Below, piece after piece: positions 60,310-64,000 of a stretch of DNA of 64,000 bases. The DNA is from Gramella jeungdoensis (GTDB lineage Bacteria; Bacteroidota; Bacteroidia; Flavobacteriales; Flavobacteriaceae). The stretch covers positions 496,001 through 560,000 of the forward strand of contig NZ_JAMSCK010000004.1 in the NCBI RefSeq assembly GCF_023805255.1, given 5' to 3'. Made by a program: the position numbers and the translations under genes. The notes under the pieces were generated by a model that saw only the letters and a program-made list of their open reading frames with translations, made no database searches and was not told the DNA's origin. Numbering within the stretch: the stretch's first letter is position 1; each line of letters begins with the position of its first letter.

Positions 60310-61176
60310 TTAAAAATCCAGGGTATACTTTTGCTTATATTCTCCCGGTGAATAACCTTTTATTAACTTAAATTGTCTATTGAAATTGGAAAGATTATTA
60401 AATCCGCATTCATAACAAATCGTACTTATTTTTTGTTTATCCTGAATTAACAATTTACAGGCATATCCAATTCTTAACTCATTGACGTAACGTGTATAGG
60501 TTTTTTGATACATGCGTTTGAAATACCGACTAAAAGATGATGGTTCCATACCACAAATTTTTGCCAGTTCTTCTACCTTAATAGTCTTATGAAAATGTGT
60601 GACTATGTACTTATGAATTTCATACATCCTTGAATTATCAAATTTATCTAATGATAAAATAAAACCTTCACTGGCTAAGATCTCAGCATTACTAAGGGAT
60701 AAATTATACAGAATATCTAAGAAGGAAAGAGTTCGTTCGAATCCCTCCAGTTGCATTAAATTAAGTATACCGTTTTTCACAGTTTGCGGTAATTCTTTAA
60801 ATACAAGCCCTCTACTTGCACGGAGAAATAAAGAATTAATAGAATGCATCTCAGGTAGGTTATAAAAATCCTTCCCTAAGAAGTCATCTTTAAAGTGTAT
60901 CGAGATGGCCCGGGCTTTTTTCTGCATTGTTTTATCAAAATAAACCTCATCGTTTAGCCACATGTGGGGTAAGTTTTTCCCAAGCAGCACAACTTCACCT
61001 TCCTCGAATCGTTGGATAGTATCTGCTACGAATCTCATCCCGCTACTTTTTTCTATTAACACTAGTTCTAATTCAGGATGGTAATGCCAAATATTTAAGA
61101 AATGATTTAAACAATGTCTTTGAACGCTGAATGAAGAATTTTCTTTGTTATTCCGACTTAATAAATGTAGTTTCAT
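60310..61176 (-). CDS. AraC-family transcriptional regulator of the fucose operon
   Basis: A 288-residue protein. I use ATG 61176, five codons inside a TTG frame. The N-terminal part (about 15-100) is a cupin-like sensor (HYHPELELVLI) and the C-terminal 100 residues hold two helix-turn-helix motifs (VEELAKICGMEPSSFSRYF and ISTICYECGFNNLSNFNRQF). It immediately precedes the fuconate dehydratase gene on the same strand, so control of the fucose operon by fucose or a derivative is likely. It is divergent from the GntR gene. Confidence 0.92.
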   Translation of the reverse strand: MKLHLLSRNNKENSSFSVQRHCLNHFLNIWHYHPELELVLIEKSSGMRFVADTIQRFEEGEVVLLGKNLPHMWLNDEVYFDKTMQKKARAISIHFKDDFLGKDFYNLPEMHSINSLFLRASRGLVFKELPQTVKNGILNLMQLEGFERTLSFLDILYNLSLSNAEILASEGFILSLDKFDNSRMYEIHKYIVTHFHKTIKVEELAKICGMEPSSFSRYFKRMYQKTYTRYVNELRIGYACKLLIQDKQKISTICYECGFNNLSNFNRQFKLIKGYSPGEYKQKYTLDF

Positions 61177-61255
61177 AGATCTTATCTTCAAGCTTTTGGG
61201 CTTAGCCAGTCATACTTTTTAATGAATAAGGAGATATAAATTTAAAATAAATTAT

Positions 61256-61268
61256 TATGTTATACATA
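61256..61268 (+). promoter_or_regulatory. GntR/FadR-type operator, TATGTTATACATA
   Basis: This is the third identical copy of the 13-base site, 70 bases before the GntR gene and 79 bases upstream of the divergent AraC start. It overlaps the -33 region of the predicted GntR-gene promoter, a normal place for autoregulation. Confidence 0.7.
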
Positions 61269-61287
61269 TAAATTGAATGAAAAACGC

Positions 61288-61295
61288 TAAATTTG
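61288..61295 (+). promoter_or_regulatory. -7 element of the GntR-gene promoter (TAAATTTG)
   Basis: An exact TAnnTTTG match lies 43 bases before the GntR start codon. A TTG at 61273-61275 is closer than the usual -33 spacing, so the upstream element is uncertain. Confidence 0.5.
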
Positions 61296-61338
61296 GCTGT
61301 TGGCATAATTGCAATAACCTACTTGTGAAGATTTCTAA

Positions 61339-62061
61339 ATGAAAAAAATAAAAAGTTTAAAACCGGTAGAAAATCTTTCCCTTGTGGATAAGGTTGAGTT
61401 AAGATTATTGGAGTTTTTTAAGGAAAATGAACTGCAACCCGGAGATTCTATACCTAAAGAATTAGAATTTGCAGACACTTTGGGAGTTAGTCGAACGGTG
61501 GTTAGAGAGGCTCTTCTACGCTTAAGAACATTGGGTTTGATAGAATCTAAGAAGCACAGAGGCATGATTCTTACAGAACCTGATATTATTGCCAATTTTG
61601 AAAGAATCTTGGATCCCAGTCTTTTAGGCATGGATATTTTAAAGAATCTTTTTGAATTAAGGTTAATCCTGGAAATGGGAATGGCGGATTTCATTTTTGA
61701 AAGAAAAACACAGAAGGATATTCAGGAGTTAGAGGAAATTGTAGAGTCTGAGGAGTTGGCTGTTGCAGACCAGACCCATTTTAGTTTAGATCGTGAGGTG
61801 GCATTTCATGGAAAATTGTACGAAATATCTCAAAATAAAACCTTACTACGCTTCCAAAATTTATTATTACCGGTGTTTGAATATGTCCACCTAAAGAATA
61901 AACCGGACGATTTTAACTATCGTTACTCCAGTGGCAAATTCGTCACTCATAAAATGCTTGTTAATAACATTAAAATGGGAACTCCTGAGACTTTCAGAAA
62001 TGCTATGAGGCAACACCTGGAGCCACATTTTGATTCCATTTTTAATCACGATAAAAATTAG
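61339..62061 (+). CDS. GntR/FadR-family (FCD) transcriptional regulator
   Basis: A 240-residue regulator. The N-terminal winged helix (about 15-75) contains IPKELEFADTLGVSRTVVREALLRLRTLGLIE, with the arginine pattern of FadR-type DNA readers. The C-terminal all-helical FCD domain has the expected Asp/His positions (AFHGKLYEIS). The family reads T-N-GT-N3-AC-N-A sites; three identical such sites lie in front of this gene, the AGE operon and the mutarotase-symporter gene. A role as sialic-acid-responsive repressor is therefore inferred. It converges with the next gene across 12 bases. Confidence 0.92.
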   Translation: MKKIKSLKPVENLSLVDKVELRLLEFFKENELQPGDSIPKELEFADTLGVSRTVVREALLRLRTLGLIESKKHRGMILTEPDIIANFERILDPSLLGMDILKNLFELRLILEMGMADFIFERKTQKDIQELEEIVESEELAVADQTHFSLDREVAFHGKLYEISQNKTLLRFQNLLLPVFEYVHLKNKPDDFNYRYSSGKFVTHKMLVNNIKMGTPETFRNAMRQHLEPHFDSIFNHDKN

Positions 62062-62073
62062 AATTCACGACTT

Positions 62074-63582
62074 TTATTCTGGAACATCTATTCCTGAGGA
62101 GTGTAAATTAGGCCCTCCACCGGCTGTATACCCCCTACTTTCGCCCGTGGGATAAGGTGAGAACCAGAATGAATATAGTTCTCCTTCCCGCACATAAAAT
62201 TTGATCCTAACTATTTTCTTTATCAGACAAGAAAGTGATGGTTTTCCTTTCCATTTGATGAGCCATTTGGTATTATCCTTTTCCAGCATTCCTTTGCACT
62301 GCAATCTGGAAAAACCCTGAATTACGTTAAAATTTTCATCCAGTAATTCAGCTTCGAGACACCCCTTAGAGACATTTGCATTGACAAACAAATAATTCCC
62401 ATCACACTCTAAAGCTTTTGTACAAACTGTTCCTCCATTTCGATCCCCTCTTAATGCAGCAAACCCATCCCTTCTCAGTTTCCCTACACCAACAGACATA
62501 TAGCTATCCCACATAGTTTTATTTAATCGCCGACCTGTGTTATAAAAGAATAACTCGTCTTCAACAATAAGTGGGGAGCCGTTCGTAGATTGTACATTTC
62601 CCCAATTCCAGGCACCCTCTGATTCATTTACTTCAAAAAAAGGTTTGTTTGAGATTCTTTTAAAATTTATTCCATCTCTACTATATCCAAGAAAAACTTC
62701 ATTTCTTTTCTGGATATTTAACTCACTAGCCTTTTCATTCGAGGGCCCCTGCCAAATAGTATAGTACCCCAGTAGGATACTCTCATAGGCAATTACATCA
62801 AAATTATAAATACCTGGATTTATTTCTGGAAATCTTGGATGCCTAGGTTCAGTACCGTCTGTTCCGAACCAAAAAGAAATTTTATCATCCAATCCATCGT
62901 TTATACTATTTACGAGTCTTTCTGGATCTTTATCCATGGCATAACTCCTGGCTTTTCCTAGTGACGGAGTTTCATACCGCATGCTCACCACCCATTGCTT
63001 GGAAAAAGGATCAAAATAAGCAGAAATACGATCTCTTACCTTTCCGGATTTAGCCGCTGGCTTTGACCAATGAATACCATCAGAAGAATATTTGAGTAAT
63101 AAGCGAGAATCCTTTCCCCCTTCTCTCCTATTCACTAAAAACATTTTATAGCGTTTCTCAGGATCACTCTCCACTTTATCTATCCAAATACTAGCCGCAT
63201 CACGGAGGGTTACATCAATTACATTCGTATTATCTAGAATCCCCTGCGGTTTCTTAGTCCATTTAATCCCATCATGGGACTCCGCATAACAAGTATATAA
63301 AGCATTTTTAAGATTGGGGTAATACTTTCCGCCGCCGGCCATATACCACATTTTAAAAACACCATCTTTTTCATCATACCAAACCCCGTCACTAAATGGG
63401 CCGGCATATAAAGCTCCCTCGGTAGTCATTTCCCAATTTTCCGTAGGTTCCAAAACTGGATTGTTTGGACTAGGTGTGGGTGGAGTATAGACTCGTTTAA
63501 GGTCGGTATTGTTTATTAAAAAATCATCAATAAACAATTGTCTTCCTGGCCTTAATTTAATGTAATTGGAATCCATTTTCAT
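62074..63582 (-). CDS. Propeller-like putative glycoside hydrolase of unknown family, cytoplasmic
   Basis: A 502-residue protein without signal peptide. Repeated blade-like elements (ESHDGIKWTK, YSSDGIHWSK, GYSRDGINFKR) and acidic positions near the starts of blades recall five-bladed GH32/GH43-clan propellers. The C-terminal 120 residues form a probable beta-sandwich (GFAALRGDRNGGTVCTK onward). I do not recognise a defined CAZy family. Lack of export in a locus full of exported glycosidases suggests action on an imported oligosaccharide or glycoside. It follows a SusD gene across a terminator-like hairpin. Confidence 0.75.
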   Translation of the reverse strand: MKMDSNYIKLRPGRQLFIDDFLINNTDLKRVYTPPTPSPNNPVLEPTENWEMTTEGALYAGPFSDGVWYDEKDGVFKMWYMAGGGKYYPNLKNALYTCYAESHDGIKWTKKPQGILDNTNVIDVTLRDAASIWIDKVESDPEKRYKMFLVNRREGGKDSRLLLKYSSDGIHWSKPAAKSGKVRDRISAYFDPFSKQWVVSMRYETPSLGKARSYAMDKDPERLVNSINDGLDDKISFWFGTDGTEPRHPRFPEINPGIYNFDVIAYESILLGYYTIWQGPSNEKASELNIQKRNEVFLGYSRDGINFKRISNKPFFEVNESEGAWNWGNVQSTNGSPLIVEDELFFYNTGRRLNKTMWDSYMSVGVGKLRRDGFAALRGDRNGGTVCTKALECDGNYLFVNANVSKGCLEAELLDENFNVIQGFSRLQCKGMLEKDNTKWLIKWKGKPSLSCLIKKIVRIKFYVREGELYSFWFSPYPTGESRGYTAGGGPNLHSSGIDVPE

Positions 63583-63614
63583 TTAACAAATTACCATTAA
63601 AATTATATAACAGA

Positions 63615-63640
63615 AAAAAAGGCCATAAATGGCCTTTTTT
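63615..63640. terminator. Bidirectional intrinsic terminator
   Basis: AAAAAAGGCCA (63615-63625) pairs with TGGCCTTTTTT (63630-63640) across a TAAA loop, so both strands end in a U-tract. It lies 33 bases after the SusD stop on the minus strand and before the propeller-like gene. Confidence 0.8.
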
Positions 63641-63672
63641 CCCTACTAATCCAAACAAACTATTAACTAAAA

Positions 63673-64000
63673 CTATTCATATCCGGGAGTTTGTTCCAGA
63701 AGAGGATTTCTTCCAATCATATCCAAAGTGATTGGTAATAATAATTTGTATTCATCTCCTGGATCCAAAAATTCAACATTTTCAATAACATAAGAGTCTC
63801 CGGCTCTTCTTAAATCCCACCATCTTTTACCTTCTCCAATAAACTCTTTATATCGTTCCTGTAATATAGCTTCGGCATTTTCCTCAACCGAGCCGTTAGT
63901 ATAAGCATATACAGAAGGATCATAATCACTGCCATAAGCTCGTTCTCTTATCAGATTAATTTCCTCCGATGGGTCTTCACCTAAATAATTCTTTGCTTCG
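63673..64000 (-). CDS. SusD/RagB-family lipoprotein, C-terminal fragment at window edge
   Basis: The last 108 residues of a SusD-like protein, running off the right edge. ILQERYKEFIGEGKRWWDL, LLLPITLDMIGRNPLLEQ and the ending TPGYE are classic for the RagB/SusD C-terminus. It differs from the SusD at 14132. A SusC gene should lie further right. It shows that another glycan-uptake locus abuts the fucose region and may supply it. Confidence 0.92.
   Translation of the reverse strand, partial: EAKNYLGEDPSEEINLIRERAYGSDYDPSVYAYTNGSVEENAEAILQERYKEFIGEGKRWWDLRRAGDSYVIENVEFLDPGDEYKLLLPITLDMIGRNPLLEQTPGYE

Overview
The window reads as a piece of a Flavobacteriaceae (Bacteroidota) chromosome. Evidence: a SusC/SusD pair and a second SusD C-terminus, many lipoprotein and Sec-exported glycosidases and sulfatases, AT-rich intergenic DNA, promoters of the TAnnTTTG type and few Shine-Dalgarno sequences. 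Nearly every gene concerns uptake and breakdown of amino-sugar, sialic-acid and fucose-containing, sulfated glycans of the host-mucin or glycolipid type. I saw no tRNA, rRNA, CRISPR array, insertion sequence or phage gene.

Region 1 (1-23.7 kb) is an N-acetylgalactosamine locus. A minus-strand block carries a GH2 beta-galactosidase, a sulfatase, an AgaS-type isomerase/deaminase, two PfkB kinases, a class II (tagatose-bisphosphate type) aldolase, an amidohydrolase and a GH109-like enzyme cut by the left edge. A divergent plus-strand block carries SusC, SusD, a probable surface glycan-binding lipoprotein, GH27 and GH123. A DeoR-type regulator and a sodium:solute symporter follow. A shared 10-base motif precedes both the GH2 gene and the symporter.

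Region 2 (23.9-36.9 kb) is a sialic-acid locus on the minus strand: an AGE-family epimerase, a creatininase-family protein, a GH33 sialidase, a GH20, LrgA/LrgB, a sialate O-acetylesterase, a fused mutarotase-symporter and a fused GH20-SGNH esterase. No N-acetylneuraminate lyase is in the window. Two identical 13-base palindromic sites lie here. A third copy sits in front of a GntR/FadR-type regulator gene 25 kb away, which makes that protein the likely regulator.

Region 3 (37.1-46 kb) holds two sulfatases, CutC, a second GH27, and acetyl-CoA synthetase and L-lactate dehydrogenase genes that are visibly richer in G+C than their neighbours.

Region 4 (45.9-61.2 kb) is a near-contiguous minus-strand fucose operon. 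It has two GH29 and one GH95 fucosidases, a sulfatase, FucP, a mutarotase and a complete non-phosphorylative route (dehydrogenase, lactonase, dehydratase, second dehydrogenase, FAH-type hydrolase) giving pyruvate and L-lactate, with an AraC regulator upstream. The right edge holds the GntR gene, a cytoplasmic propeller-like protein and the end of another SusD gene.

Together the enzymes could strip sialic acid, O-acetyl, sulfate, fucose, Gal, GalNAc and GlcNAc from a glycan. The released sugars would be converted to triose phosphates, pyruvate, lactate and acetate, the last two handled by LldD and Acs. Substrate and taxon assignments are inferences from family knowledge.
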